The notes below the pieces were generated by a model, which ran no database searches, was not told the origin of the DNA, and worked only from the letters and a program-made list of their open reading frames with translations. A program made the translations under genes and the position numbers. From NCBI GenBank assembly GCA_017616705.1, contig JAFZXQ010000006.1, forward strand, positions 1 through 11,368: a stretch of 11,368 bases of DNA, read 5' to 3'. Source of the DNA: Clostridia bacterium (GTDB lineage Bacteria; Bacillota; Clostridia; Christensenellales; UBA1242). Positions 5,193-11,368 of this stretch are shown piece after piece (positions within the stretch are counted from its first letter, which is position 1; each line of letters starts with the position of its first letter).

Positions 5193-6047
5193 ATGAGCAA
5201 GTCACAGCGCAAAAAACAAGAGCTAGAAAAGGCAAAAAACCCTCAACCTGAAGAGCCAAAAGTTGAGGAAATAGTTGAGGTTAAGCCTAAAAAAACCAAG
5301 AAAGAAATAGCAAAATTAGTTTTAAACATTGTTGCTAAAGTTTTACTTGGAATTTTTAGCGCAATCTTAATATTCTTTATTATTGCGGACATTGTTTATT
5401 TAGTTAAACAAAGCCGTGGCGATAAAGTTCCTATGTTTTTGGGGTATGCTAATCTTAAGATTGAAACGGGGAGCATGAGCCCAACGATTAATGCTGGTGA
5501 CTTAATAGTTATTCACGCGCAGGGGGAATATAATAAAGGCGACGTTATAACTTTTGAAACTGAAGATGGAAAAACGGTTACTCATAGAATTATTGAAGTT
5601 TATGAGAAATCGCTTATAAGAGAAAGATGTTACAGAACGAAGGGAGACTATGTTGGAAACTCTCCTGACCAAATAGCAACAGATTATGACAATTATATTA
5701 AAGATGAACAAATTTACGGGCGCGTTGTTATGATGGTTAGAAACGGCGGAACGATTTTGGAATTCTTTAAAACGCCGGTTGGAATGTTTGTTTTCTTGGG
5801 ACTTGGCATTTTAATTCTTTATCTTCCATCAATCATTAAATTTATTGTTGTTAAAATCAAAAAAGAAAGATTAAAGGCGCAAATTAAGGCGCTTGAAGAA
5901 AACAAAGAAGAAAAGGTTGAAATCTCTGAAAAAGAAATAAAGGTTAAAGAGCCTAAAAAAGAGGTTAAGCCTAAAGAGAAAAAAGAGGTTAAAGAGCCTA
6001 AAAAACAAAGCAAGGGGAAAGCAAAACAAACAAAGGCAGATAAGTAG
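5193..6047 (+). CDS. sipW: SipW-like (ER/archaeal-type) signal peptidase I, second copy
   Basis: ATG 5193 follows AAGGAG (5184-5189), which overlaps the previous stop codon; the open frame from 5157 lies inside the upstream gene. The product has 284 residues. A charged N-terminus (1-38) leads to a membrane segment (about 42-70). The catalytic domain has IETGSMSPTI (nucleophile Ser94), TVTHRI (His131) and YRTKGDYVGNSPD (Asp152, Asp159). A second membrane segment (about 194-222) follows, and then a 60-residue lysine/glutamate/proline-rich tail with repeated KEPKKEV. All residues of the Ser-His-Asp type are present, unlike the first copy. The 7-base gap to the upstream gene and 9-base gap to the downstream gene indicate co-transcription. 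Likely substrate is the small secreted protein that follows, and perhaps the major subunit too. Confidence 0.93.
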   Translation: MSKSQRKKQELEKAKNPQPEEPKVEEIVEVKPKKTKKEIAKLVLNIVAKVLLGIFSAILIFFIIADIVYLVKQSRGDKVPMFLGYANLKIETGSMSPTINAGDLIVIHAQGEYNKGDVITFETEDGKTVTHRIIEVYEKSLIRERCYRTKGDYVGNSPDQIATDYDNYIKDEQIYGRVVMMVRNGGTILEFFKTPVGMFVFLGLGILILYLPSIIKFIVVKIKKERLKAQIKALEENKEEKVEISEKEIKVKEPKKEVKPKEKKEVKEPKKQSKGKAKQTKADK

Positions 6048-6056
6048 GATAAAACA

Positions 6057-6641
6057 GTGAAAAAAATAAGAGGGTCAACAGTTAGAATATTGGTTATTAT
6101 TGCCATGTTTGTGGCAGTTGTTGGTTGCGCGATTGCAACTTCGGCTGCTCGTTTTTCTAGCCTTCTTAGTTTTGATGCAAGTCACAGAGCAGCGGGGTGG
6201 TGGGTTGTTGTTAATGATGAAGACTTCTCAACAACTAACACCTTTAACCTATCGCTTGCGGAAACGGTTACTGTTTATGACCTTTGTGATGAAACGAAAA
6301 TCTGCCCAGGGTCAATGGGAACTTTTGACTTAACGATTGACTGCCGATATTGTGAAGTTGACGCTAATTGGAGCGTGACTTTTAGCAAGCAATCGCCATT
6401 AGTTGACTATCCGCCAATTCAGTTTAAAACTGATTATAGCGGGCAAGACACGCCGGTTGACTTTTCAAGCGCTAGTTTTAGCGGAGACATAGCGTATAAC
6501 CCAAGCAACCCTTCTAGCCAAGTTGTTACCATATCATTTACTTGGATTTGGCCAATAGCATCTTATTTAAATGAAATTGAATATGCTGGAAATGACTATA
6601 TCTTCAACGCAAATGTTGTTGTTCAACAAGATTTAACATAA
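6057..6641 (+). CDS. small secreted SipW-type substrate with four mature cysteines
   Basis: GTG start (6057) with AGGA (6046-6049) seven bases upstream; no ATG would keep the signal peptide. The product has 194 residues. After KKIRGSTVR comes a hydrophobic core (11-28) and the exit ATSAARFSS, with cleavage near residues 30-31. The next 20 residues align with the major secreted protein ([KR]F[ST]S, then AAG[FW] at the same distance), so both are probably processed the same way. A VVGC at 21-24 inside the core also fits a lipobox, so lipid modification cannot be ruled out. The mature part contains Cys77, Cys83, Cys96 and Cys99 (CDETKIC and CRYC), able to form disulfides or a metal site, followed by beta-type sequence. 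Unlike the major protein it uses ACG and GCG codons. Likely a minor or tip subunit; the family is not recognised. Confidence 0.7.
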   Translation: MKKIRGSTVRILVIIAMFVAVVGCAIATSAARFSSLLSFDASHRAAGWWVVVNDEDFSTTNTFNLSLAETVTVYDLCDETKICPGSMGTFDLTIDCRYCEVDANWSVTFSKQSPLVDYPPIQFKTDYSGQDTPVDFSSASFSGDIAYNPSNPSSQVVTISFTWIWPIASYLNEIEYAGNDYIFNANVVVQQDLT

Positions 6642-6676
6642 AGCAAAAGACCTTGGATTAACCAAGGTCTTTTGCT
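6642..6676 (+). terminator. terminator 1 of the surface cluster
   Basis: A perfect 15-bp hairpin, AGCAAAAGACCTTGG/CCAAGGTCTTTTGCT, with loop ATTAA, starts immediately after the stop codon. The TCTTTT on the 3' side gives a terminator of the A-stem-T type. Confidence 0.8.
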
Positions 6677-6698
6677 GGATAAAACAAAATGAGTTTTT

Positions 6699-6737
6699 AG
6701 CATATTAAGAGTGGGAAATGTTCTTAATAGCTTTTTT
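6699..6737 (+). terminator. terminator 2 of the surface cluster
   Basis: AGC-A-TATTAAGA (6699-6710) pairs with TCTTAATA-GCT (6722-6732), with an 11-base loop and one bulged A. Six T follow (6732-6737). Confidence 0.65.
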
Positions 6738-6756
6738 AGGAATTATTTCCTTTTTT
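6738..6756 (+). terminator. terminator 3 of the surface cluster
   Basis: AGGAA-TTAT-TTCCT (6738-6751) is followed by five T. It begins one base after terminator 2 ends. The rest of the gap to 6920 is AT-rich and I see nothing more in it. Confidence 0.5.
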
Positions 6757-6921
6757 CAGTAATAAGTAACTCAAACTTAATTACGCGCTTATTTTAACAC
6801 GGGTTTTGCGGTTTGTCAATACTGTTTTTTAAAAAAAATCTGTTAAAACTCGTTTTTTTCTCAATATTTTTAATAATTGAGCGAAAATCACTCCTTTATT
6901 AGTAAAAATCTAGTAAAAATA

Positions 6922-6950
6922 TTGACTAAAATGTCAAAAAAACTTAAACT
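6922..6950 (+). promoter_or_regulatory. promoter of the glycosyltransferase gene
   Basis: TTGACT (6922-6927), 17-base spacer, TAAACT (6945-6950). The ATG is 18 bases past the -10, and the SD GAGG (6959-6962) lies between. Confidence 0.65.
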
Positions 6951-6967
6951 AAAATAACGAGGTAAAC

Positions 6968-8284
6968 ATGGCGAAAAAAATTGTTGCGCAAATATTTGAT
7001 GAAGATAATTACATCAAGAAAAACAGAGAATATAAAAAAGAGTGTTTAGCAAAAATTAAAGAGTTTAATGCTAACGGCAAGAAAACTATTGCGATCTTTA
7101 CTGACGCTTATTATCCTATTGTTGACGGCGTTGTTAGAGTTTTAGATAATTACGCTAAAAGGCTAACGAACGATTATAACGTTGTTGTTTGCGCTCCGCT
7201 TCATAAGGGGCATGTTTCTCGTCAAAAATATCTAGTTTTAGGGGCGGGGAGTTTATATTTTAAGGCCGTTAACTATGACCTTGCTTTTCCAACGCTTGAC
7301 GGCGATTTTAATGATTTAATTAGAAAACTTAGAATTGATATTATTCACGTTCACAGCCCATTTAGCCTTGGCTCTTTTGCAATTAGCCTTGCTAAAAGAA
7401 GAAAAATTCCGGTTGTTGCAACCTTTCACAGCCAATATAAGAAAGATTTTTACCAAGCAACAAAGAGCGAATTTTTAACGAGCATGCTTTTAAGCAATAT
7501 CATGAAGGTTTTTAACAAGGCAACAGAAGTTTGGACGATGCACCAAGCCAGCCTTGAAACGCTTATAAGTTATGGGTTTAAGGGCGATCATTATTTAATT
7601 GAAAATGCAACAGATTTTGTTAAGCCAAATAACATTAACGAACTTGAAAAGAAAGTTAGAAAAGAGTTTGACGTTAAAGATGATGAAAAGGTTTTCCTTT
7701 TTGTTGGAAGGCTTGTTAAAACTAAAAACATTATCTTTTTAGTTGAGGCGCTTAAAGCGCTTAAAGACAGGGGCGTTAAGTTTAGAATGTTTTTTGTTGG
7801 CTCAGGGCCAGATAAAAAAGAACTTAGCGAAAAAGTTAGCGAACTTGGGCTTGATAACGAAGTTGTGCTTGTTGGGAGCGTTACTGACCGCAACAGGCTT
7901 TACTCTTTTTACCAGATGGCTGATTTATTCTTATTCCCAAGCCTTTATGACGTTTCAAGTATTGTTCAAATTGAGGCGGCGTGCTTTAAAACTCCGGCTG
8001 TGTTTTTAAAGGGCAGCGTTACGAGTTGCACGGTTACTGATAACGTTAACGGGTTTGTTGCCGAGAATAGTCTTGAAGGCTTTGTTGACAAGGTTTATAA
8101 TATTGTTAACGAAAAGGGGCTTATTGAGAAGATAGGGGAGCAAGCAAATCGCGACCTTTATATAACGTGGGAGCAGGTTATTGAAAAAGCGAAAGCTAGA
8201 TATGAAATGCTTATGAAAAAAAATGAGCGCTTGCATAACGTTAAAAGAGTTTTGAAAGAAAGCAAGAAGGTAAGCAAAAAATAA
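6968..8284 (+). CDS. GT4-family glycosyltransferase, diacylglycerol glucosyltransferase-like
   Basis: The product has 438 residues with the two Rossmann halves of a GT-B enzyme. The N-terminal half shows IAIFTDAYYPIVDGVVRVL (41-59, the family's nucleotide-sugar/acceptor loop), IIHVHSPFSLG (125-135) and ATFHSQYKKDFYQ (151-163). The C-terminal half shows FVGRLVKTKN (245-254), FFVGSGPDKKEL (275-286) and FPSLYDVSSIVQIEA (323-337). In the last motif the usual Glu-x7-Glu is Asp328-x7-Glu336, a known variant. The closest type I can name is the 1,2-diacylglycerol 3-glucosyltransferase group that makes membrane glycolipids and the base of lipoteichoic acid. The basic residues and the KKDFYQ segment fit a peripheral membrane enzyme. 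It has its own promoter and terminator. The substrate is inferred from sequence style only. Confidence 0.85.
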   Translation: MAKKIVAQIFDEDNYIKKNREYKKECLAKIKEFNANGKKTIAIFTDAYYPIVDGVVRVLDNYAKRLTNDYNVVVCAPLHKGHVSRQKYLVLGAGSLYFKAVNYDLAFPTLDGDFNDLIRKLRIDIIHVHSPFSLGSFAISLAKRRKIPVVATFHSQYKKDFYQATKSEFLTSMLLSNIMKVFNKATEVWTMHQASLETLISYGFKGDHYLIENATDFVKPNNINELEKKVRKEFDVKDDEKVFLFVGRLVKTKNIIFLVEALKALKDRGVKFRMFFVGSGPDKKELSEKVSELGLDNEVVLVGSVTDRNRLYSFYQMADLFLFPSLYDVSSIVQIEAACFKTPAVFLKGSVTSCTVTDNVNGFVAENSLEGFVDKVYNIVNEKGLIEKIGEQANRDLYITWEQVIEKAKARYEMLMKKNERLHNVKRVLKESKKVSKK

Positions 8285-8294
8285 AAAAGGCATA

Positions 8295-8324
8295 AAAAAA
8301 CCTTAACTGATGTTAAGGTTTTTT
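8295..8324. terminator. bidirectional terminator between glycosyltransferase and HU genes
   Basis: Perfect 13-bp hairpin AAAAAACCTTAAC-TGAT-GTTAAGGTTTTTT. The A and T ends make it work on both strands: for the glycosyltransferase gene (plus) and the HU gene (minus), whose stops flank it. Confidence 0.9.
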
Positions 8325-8334
8325 CTTTTTAAGA

Positions 8335-8607
8335 TTAGTTTAAAGAATCTTTGAAAGCTTTACCAAACTTGAATGTTGGAGCTTTGCAAGCAGCAACTTT
8401 AACTTTAGCACCAGTCATTGGGTTAGTGCAAGTTCTAGCTGGTTTCTTTTTAGCTTCATAAGTTCCGAAGCCAACTAATGCGATCTTTTGATCTTTAGCA
8501 AGAGTTTCGTAAACAACTTTAGTATAAGCATCATAAACTGCTGTTGCTTCTTTGATAGTTGTTCCAGCTTCATTTGCAACTGCTCTTAGAAATTCGCCTT
8601 TGTTCAT
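8335..8607 (-). CDS. hup: HU-family DNA-binding protein
   Basis: The product has 90 residues, the standard HU size, starting MNKGEFLRAVANEAG. A longer frame adds eight residues upstream but crosses the SD; AAGGAGG (8614-8620) sits 6 bases before the chosen ATG. An alpha-helical dimerisation half is followed by VGFGTYEAKKKPART (45-59), the DNA-bending arm with TNPMTG (61-66) and the closing APTFKFGKAFKDSL (76-89). All are typical of HU. HU coats and bends DNA without strong sequence preference and acts as a homodimer here, since one gene is seen. Two cysteines (Cys60 in the arm, Cys74) are unusual for HU. Codon choice is that of an abundant protein: no ACG or GCG. Confidence 0.97.
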   Translation of the reverse strand: MNKGEFLRAVANEAGTTIKEATAVYDAYTKVVYETLAKDQKIALVGFGTYEAKKKPARTCTNPMTGAKVKVAACKAPTFKFGKAFKDSLN

Positions 8608-8626
8608 AAACGTCCTCCTTAAATTT

Positions 8627-8645
8627 AACAAGATATTATCTTGTT
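8627..8645 (-). promoter_or_regulatory. 5' stem-loop of the HU message
   Basis: AACAAGAT-AAT-ATCTTGTT on the minus strand is a perfect 8-bp inverted repeat a few bases after the predicted transcription start. It could be an operator or, more likely by position, a 5' stem-loop that stabilises the message. Confidence 0.5.
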
Positions 8646-8655
8646 TATTACCTTA

Positions 8656-8684
8656 ATTTTAACAAAATAATTAATTTTTAGCAA
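8656..8684 (-). promoter_or_regulatory. promoter of the HU gene
   Basis: Minus strand: TTGCTA (8679-8684), 17-base spacer, TAAAAT (8656-8661). Confidence 0.65.
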
Positions 8685-8733
8685 ATATATTTAAGTGTTT
8701 TTAATAAAAAAATCAATTTTTATTAGATTTTTT

Positions 8734-8754
8734 GGGCTTTAGAGCCCTTTTTTT
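8734..8754 (+). terminator. terminator-like hairpin in front of the acetyltransferase gene
   Basis: GGGCT (8734-8738), loop TTAG, AGCCC (8743-8747), then seven T. It points along the plus strand, but the gene upstream is on the minus strand. It therefore ends either a short RNA or an aborted leader transcript of the gene at 8805. The reverse direction lacks a T run. Confidence 0.7.
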
Positions 8755-8804
8755 ATCAAAATTTTGGTTTAAAACATAAAATGGCTTAAAAGGAGACGTT
8801 TATT

Positions 8805-9425
8805 ATGCAACAAAAATTTAACTCTTTATCAGATAAATTCTTTATTGAAAAGAGCGTTAAAATTGACAAAACTGCCATAATTTACCCCGGCGTAATACTT
8901 TCAGGAACAACAATTATTGAGGCGGGTGCGGTTATTATGCCGGGGTGCGTTATCGTTGATTCAAAGGTTGGCAAAAACACTATTGTTAAAAATTCATACA
9001 TTGAAAAGAGTGAGATTGGGGAGGGCTGTGAGGTTGGCCCATTTTCAAACCTTAGGCCAGGCTCAATTATAAGCGACAAGGTTAAGGTTGGCGCATTTTG
9101 TGAAACGAAAAATGTTTGTGTTGGCCGGCTTTCAAAAATCAGTCATTTATGCTATGTTGGCGACGCGGTTGTTGGGGAGAAGTGTAACATAGGGTGCGGA
9201 GTTGTTTTTGCTAATTTTAACGGCAAGATTAAGCAAAAAACGCATATTGGCAACCATGTTTTTGTTGGGTGTAACGTTAATCTTGTTGCTCCGCTTAGGG
9301 TTAGTGATGACGCTTATATTTGCGCCGGGACAACGGTAACTGAAGATGTTAGCAAGGGGGCTTTTGTTATTGGGCGAACGAGGGCCGTTTCAAAAGATTG
9401 TAAAGCAAAAATTTACTGGGAATAA
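8805..9425 (+). CDS. stand-alone GlmU-type acetyltransferase domain (left-handed beta-helix)
   Basis: The product has 206 residues, almost entirely hexapeptide repeats (residues about 15-190: IIYPGV, VIMPGC, IGEGCE, IGNHVF and so on) that form a left-handed beta-helix. It matches the C-terminal half of GlmU, which makes N-acetylglucosamine-1-phosphate for the cell wall. Visible GlmU marks are FSNLRPG (Arg84), VGAFCETK (Lys102), SHLCYVGDA (catalytic-type His114, Tyr117), CNIGCG (Asn128), ANFNG (Asn138) and VNLVAP. GlmU normally has about 450 residues with a pyrophosphorylase domain in front; here that domain is absent and the SD AAAGGAGA directly precedes the ATG, so this is not a window cut. 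It may be half of a split GlmU or a paralogue acetylating another sugar phosphate. Confidence 0.85.
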   Translation: MQQKFNSLSDKFFIEKSVKIDKTAIIYPGVILSGTTIIEAGAVIMPGCVIVDSKVGKNTIVKNSYIEKSEIGEGCEVGPFSNLRPGSIISDKVKVGAFCETKNVCVGRLSKISHLCYVGDAVVGEKCNIGCGVVFANFNGKIKQKTHIGNHVFVGCNVNLVAPLRVSDDAYICAGTTVTEDVSKGAFVIGRTRAVSKDCKAKIYWE

Positions 9426-9426
9426 A

Positions 9427-9448
9427 AAAGAAGCAAAACTGCTTCTTT
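9427..9448. terminator. bidirectional terminator between acetyltransferase gene and mnmG
   Basis: AAAGAAGCA-AAAC-TGCTTCTTT. On the minus strand a T run follows directly, and the mnmG stop codon (9447-9449) overlaps the stem. On the plus strand AATTTTTT follows. Confidence 0.8.
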
Positions 9449-11294
9449 AATTTTTTAATTGTAAGATTAAAACGTTTATGTCGGCTGGGTTAACGCCAGA
9501 AATTCTTGACGCTTGGCCGATTGTTTTTGGCTTGATTTCAGCGAGTTTCATTCGCGCTTCCATTCTTATTCCCTTAAGGTTAAGATAGTCAATATCGTCA
9601 GGAATTAGCCTTGATTCAAGCTTTGCGTTTCTTTCAATTAATTGCTCTTCGCGAGTTAAATATCCTGCATATTTAACGCTTATGCTAACCTGGTTTAAGA
9701 CTTCTCTAGAATAGCCTTTTAAAAGCCCAAGTTCTTTCTTAATATCAAAAATTGAAATGTTGCTTCGCTTAATTAAATTAACAATTGTTATTCCTTTTGG
9801 AGCAGGGCTTTCATTATGGCGAGCAAGGAATTCATCAAGCGCTTTTGACGGCTTAATTGATTGCTTTATTTCTTCTTTTAGTTTGCTTATTGACTTCATT
9901 TTTCGCTTGAAAGCGTTATATCTAACGTCATCAACAAGCCCAACACTTCTTCCTATTTCGGTTAGCCTTATATCAGCGTTATCTTGCCTTAAAAGGAGCC
10001 TAAATTCAGCGCGGCTTGTCATCATTCTGTAAGGCTCGTTAGTTCCTTTTGTTGTTAAATCGTCAACTAAAACGCCGATATATGAATTATCACGCCTTAA
10101 AATTAACTGCTCTTTATTTTTGTTATAAAGGTTAGCGTTGATTCCAGCGAGTAAGCCTTGGGCGCCCGCTTCTTCATAGCCGCTTGTTCCGTTTATTTGA
10201 CCTGCGCAATAAAGCCCTGAAACAGGTTTTGACTCAAGGGTTGGGTAAAGGTTAAGTGGGTTAATGCAATCATATTCAATAGCATAGCCCCATTTTGTTA
10301 TCTTAGTTTCTTCAAGCCCAGGCACGCTTTCAACCATTTGTTTTTGAATATCGCTTGGCATGCTCGTGCTCATTCCTTGAAGATAAATTTCGTTTGTTTC
10401 AAGGGTTTCAGGCTCTAAGAAAAGTTGATGGCGGTCATGGTCAGCAAAACGCACAATTTTTGTTTCAATTGAAGGGCAATATCTTGGACCGATTCCGTTA
10501 ATTTCACCATTATACATTGGCGCTTTATCAAGGTTATCAAGTATTATTTGTTTTGTTTTAAGCGTTGTGTAACCAAGGTGGCAAACGCAGATGTTTTTAG
10601 GCGTTTTCTTAGTTAAAAAACTAAATGATTGAATGTTTGTGTCGCCCTTTTGCTCAATAAACTTTGAATAATCAATAGTGTCACCATCAAGGCGTGGGGG
10701 AGTTCCTGTTTTAAATCTTCTTATTTCAAAACCAAGGTCGGCAAGGTTTTTGGTTAGTAATGTTGCTCTATCAAAAGTTGCAGGGCCTTTTTCTTTAATA
10801 ACCGTTCCCGTTATTGTTCTTGCGTTAAGATAAACACCAACGCAAACAACAACACTTTTACAACTAAAAGTTAAGCCAGATTTGGTTTTAACACCAACAA
10901 CTTTCCTTTCTTCAGTTAAAATTTCACTTGCTTCATCTTCAATAATTGTTAAATTCTCTTGGTTTTCGCAAACTTTAAGCATGTTTCTGTGGTATGCGTT
11001 TTTGTCTATTTGCGCTCTAAGGCTATAAACAGCAGGACCTTTGCTTAAATTAAGCATTCTTATTTGAAGTGAATTAGCATCAGCGCTTATTCCCATTTGA
11101 CCGCCAAGCGCATCAATTTCACAAACAAGATGGCCTTTAGCAGTTCCGCCAATGCTAGGATTACAAGGCATGAAAGAAAGACTCTCTTTAGTTAGAGTTA
11201 TAAGAAGGGTTTTATTGCCCGTTCTAGCTAGAGCAAGGCTGGCTTCAACGCCAGCGTGCCCACCACCAATAACTATTGAATCGTAATCCATCAT
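9447..11294 (-). CDS. mnmG: tRNA uridine-5-carboxymethylaminomethyl modification enzyme MnmG (GidA)
   Basis: The product has 615 residues, essentially full length. With MnmE this FAD enzyme builds the 5-carboxymethylaminomethyl (or aminomethyl) group on U34 of tRNAs that read split codon boxes. Visible marks are the FAD fold GGGHAGVEA (10-18), MPCNPSIGGTAKGHL (Cys44, 42-56), GPAVYSLRAQID (86-97), TGTPPRLDGD (196-205), GPRYCPSIETK (Cys273), YLQGMSTSMP, and the FAD-binding CAGQINGTSGYEEAGAQG. The C-terminal tRNA/MnmE-contact part is present too (EFRLLLRQDNADIRLT and onward, ending NPADINVLILQL). The start is the first of two ATGs and overlaps the mnmE stop as TAATG; AGGA lies about 6 bases upstream. 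The frequent downstream partner rsmG is not here: the gene ends against a convergent acetyltransferase gene. Confidence 0.98.
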   Translation of the reverse strand: MMDYDSIVIGGGHAGVEASLALARTGNKTLLITLTKESLSFMPCNPSIGGTAKGHLVCEIDALGGQMGISADANSLQIRMLNLSKGPAVYSLRAQIDKNAYHRNMLKVCENQENLTIIEDEASEILTEERKVVGVKTKSGLTFSCKSVVVCVGVYLNARTITGTVIKEKGPATFDRATLLTKNLADLGFEIRRFKTGTPPRLDGDTIDYSKFIEQKGDTNIQSFSFLTKKTPKNICVCHLGYTTLKTKQIILDNLDKAPMYNGEINGIGPRYCPSIETKIVRFADHDRHQLFLEPETLETNEIYLQGMSTSMPSDIQKQMVESVPGLEETKITKWGYAIEYDCINPLNLYPTLESKPVSGLYCAGQINGTSGYEEAGAQGLLAGINANLYNKNKEQLILRRDNSYIGVLVDDLTTKGTNEPYRMMTSRAEFRLLLRQDNADIRLTEIGRSVGLVDDVRYNAFKRKMKSISKLKEEIKQSIKPSKALDEFLARHNESPAPKGITIVNLIKRSNISIFDIKKELGLLKGYSREVLNQVSISVKYAGYLTREEQLIERNAKLESRLIPDDIDYLNLKGIRMEARMKLAEIKPKTIGQASRISGVNPADINVLILQLKN

Positions 11295-11368
11295 TATTTT
11301 CCTAAACAGAATTTAGCAAAAATAGCATCAATGATATCTTCGCTTGTTGTGTTTCCTGTTATTTCACC
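11294..11368 (-). CDS. mnmE: C-terminus of tRNA modification GTPase MnmE (TrmE), partial
   Basis: The last 24 codons are visible: GEITGNTTSEDIIDAIFAKF followed by CLGK and TAA (11294-11296). The GxxTGxxxxEDILDxIFxxFC(I/L)GK ending is diagnostic of MnmE, including the C-terminal Cys that is essential in the E. coli enzyme. MnmE is the GTPase partner of MnmG; its stop and the MnmG start share one base, so the two are translationally coupled. The rest of the gene lies beyond the window. Confidence 0.95.
   Translation of the reverse strand, partial: GEITGNTTSEDIIDAIFAKFCLGK

Noticed and set aside
7591..7893. Minus-strand open frame inside the glycosyltransferase gene
   Set aside because: Serine/leucine-rich shadow of a well-supported gene, with no ribosome site or family motif.
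1..11368. Mollicute-type genetic code (UGA = Trp)
   Set aside because: Reading frames are full length under the standard code and tryptophans are encoded by TGG.

Overview
The window looks like chromosomal DNA from a low-GC Bacillota (Firmicutes), most likely an uncultured gut clostridial or bacilli-like lineage. The reasons are the AT-rich composition, AAGGAGG-type Shine-Dalgarno sites, a DegV protein, a tRNA-Thr with encoded TCCA end, SipW-type signal peptidases, a 90-aa HU and an mnmE-mnmG pair. The standard genetic code is used: tryptophans are TGG and no frame is interrupted. No gene with a visible end stops at TGA (ten TAA, one TAG). The lineage below phylum is inference.

Layout. Bases 1-1425 hold the end of a CrtO-like membrane acyltransferase gene and a DegV gene, probably one operon, closed by a hairpin terminator shared with a convergent tRNA-Thr(GGT). 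Bases 1540-2190 are non-coding and packed with short dispersed repeats: two copies of a 49-nt repeat, and four copies (one inverted) of a two-hairpin element whose upper stem bases covary.

Bases 2200-6760 are the most interesting part: a cell-surface cluster with its own promoter and a row of three terminator-like hairpins. Order: SipW-type signal peptidase 1, an abundant-looking TasA/camelysin-like secreted protein, a type II membrane protein with an extracellular beta-rich domain, SipW-type signal peptidase 2, and a second small secreted protein. Two secreted proteins share a signal-peptide exit and early mature motif ([KR]F[ST]S...AAG[FW]). The simplest model is that two dedicated signal peptidases process a major and a minor subunit of a surface fibre or matrix, with the type II membrane protein as base or anchor. 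Two long gaps flanking the major subunit gene can fold into strong hairpins and could set subunit stoichiometry.

Bases 6920-8324 hold a GT4 glycosyltransferase resembling diacylglycerol glucosyltransferases, followed by a bidirectional terminator shared with a convergent HU gene. Bases 8734-9425 hold a plus-strand terminator hairpin with no gene in front of it, then a stand-alone GlmU-type acetyltransferase domain. Bases 9447-11368, minus strand, carry mnmG and the last codons of mnmE, which overlap by one base.
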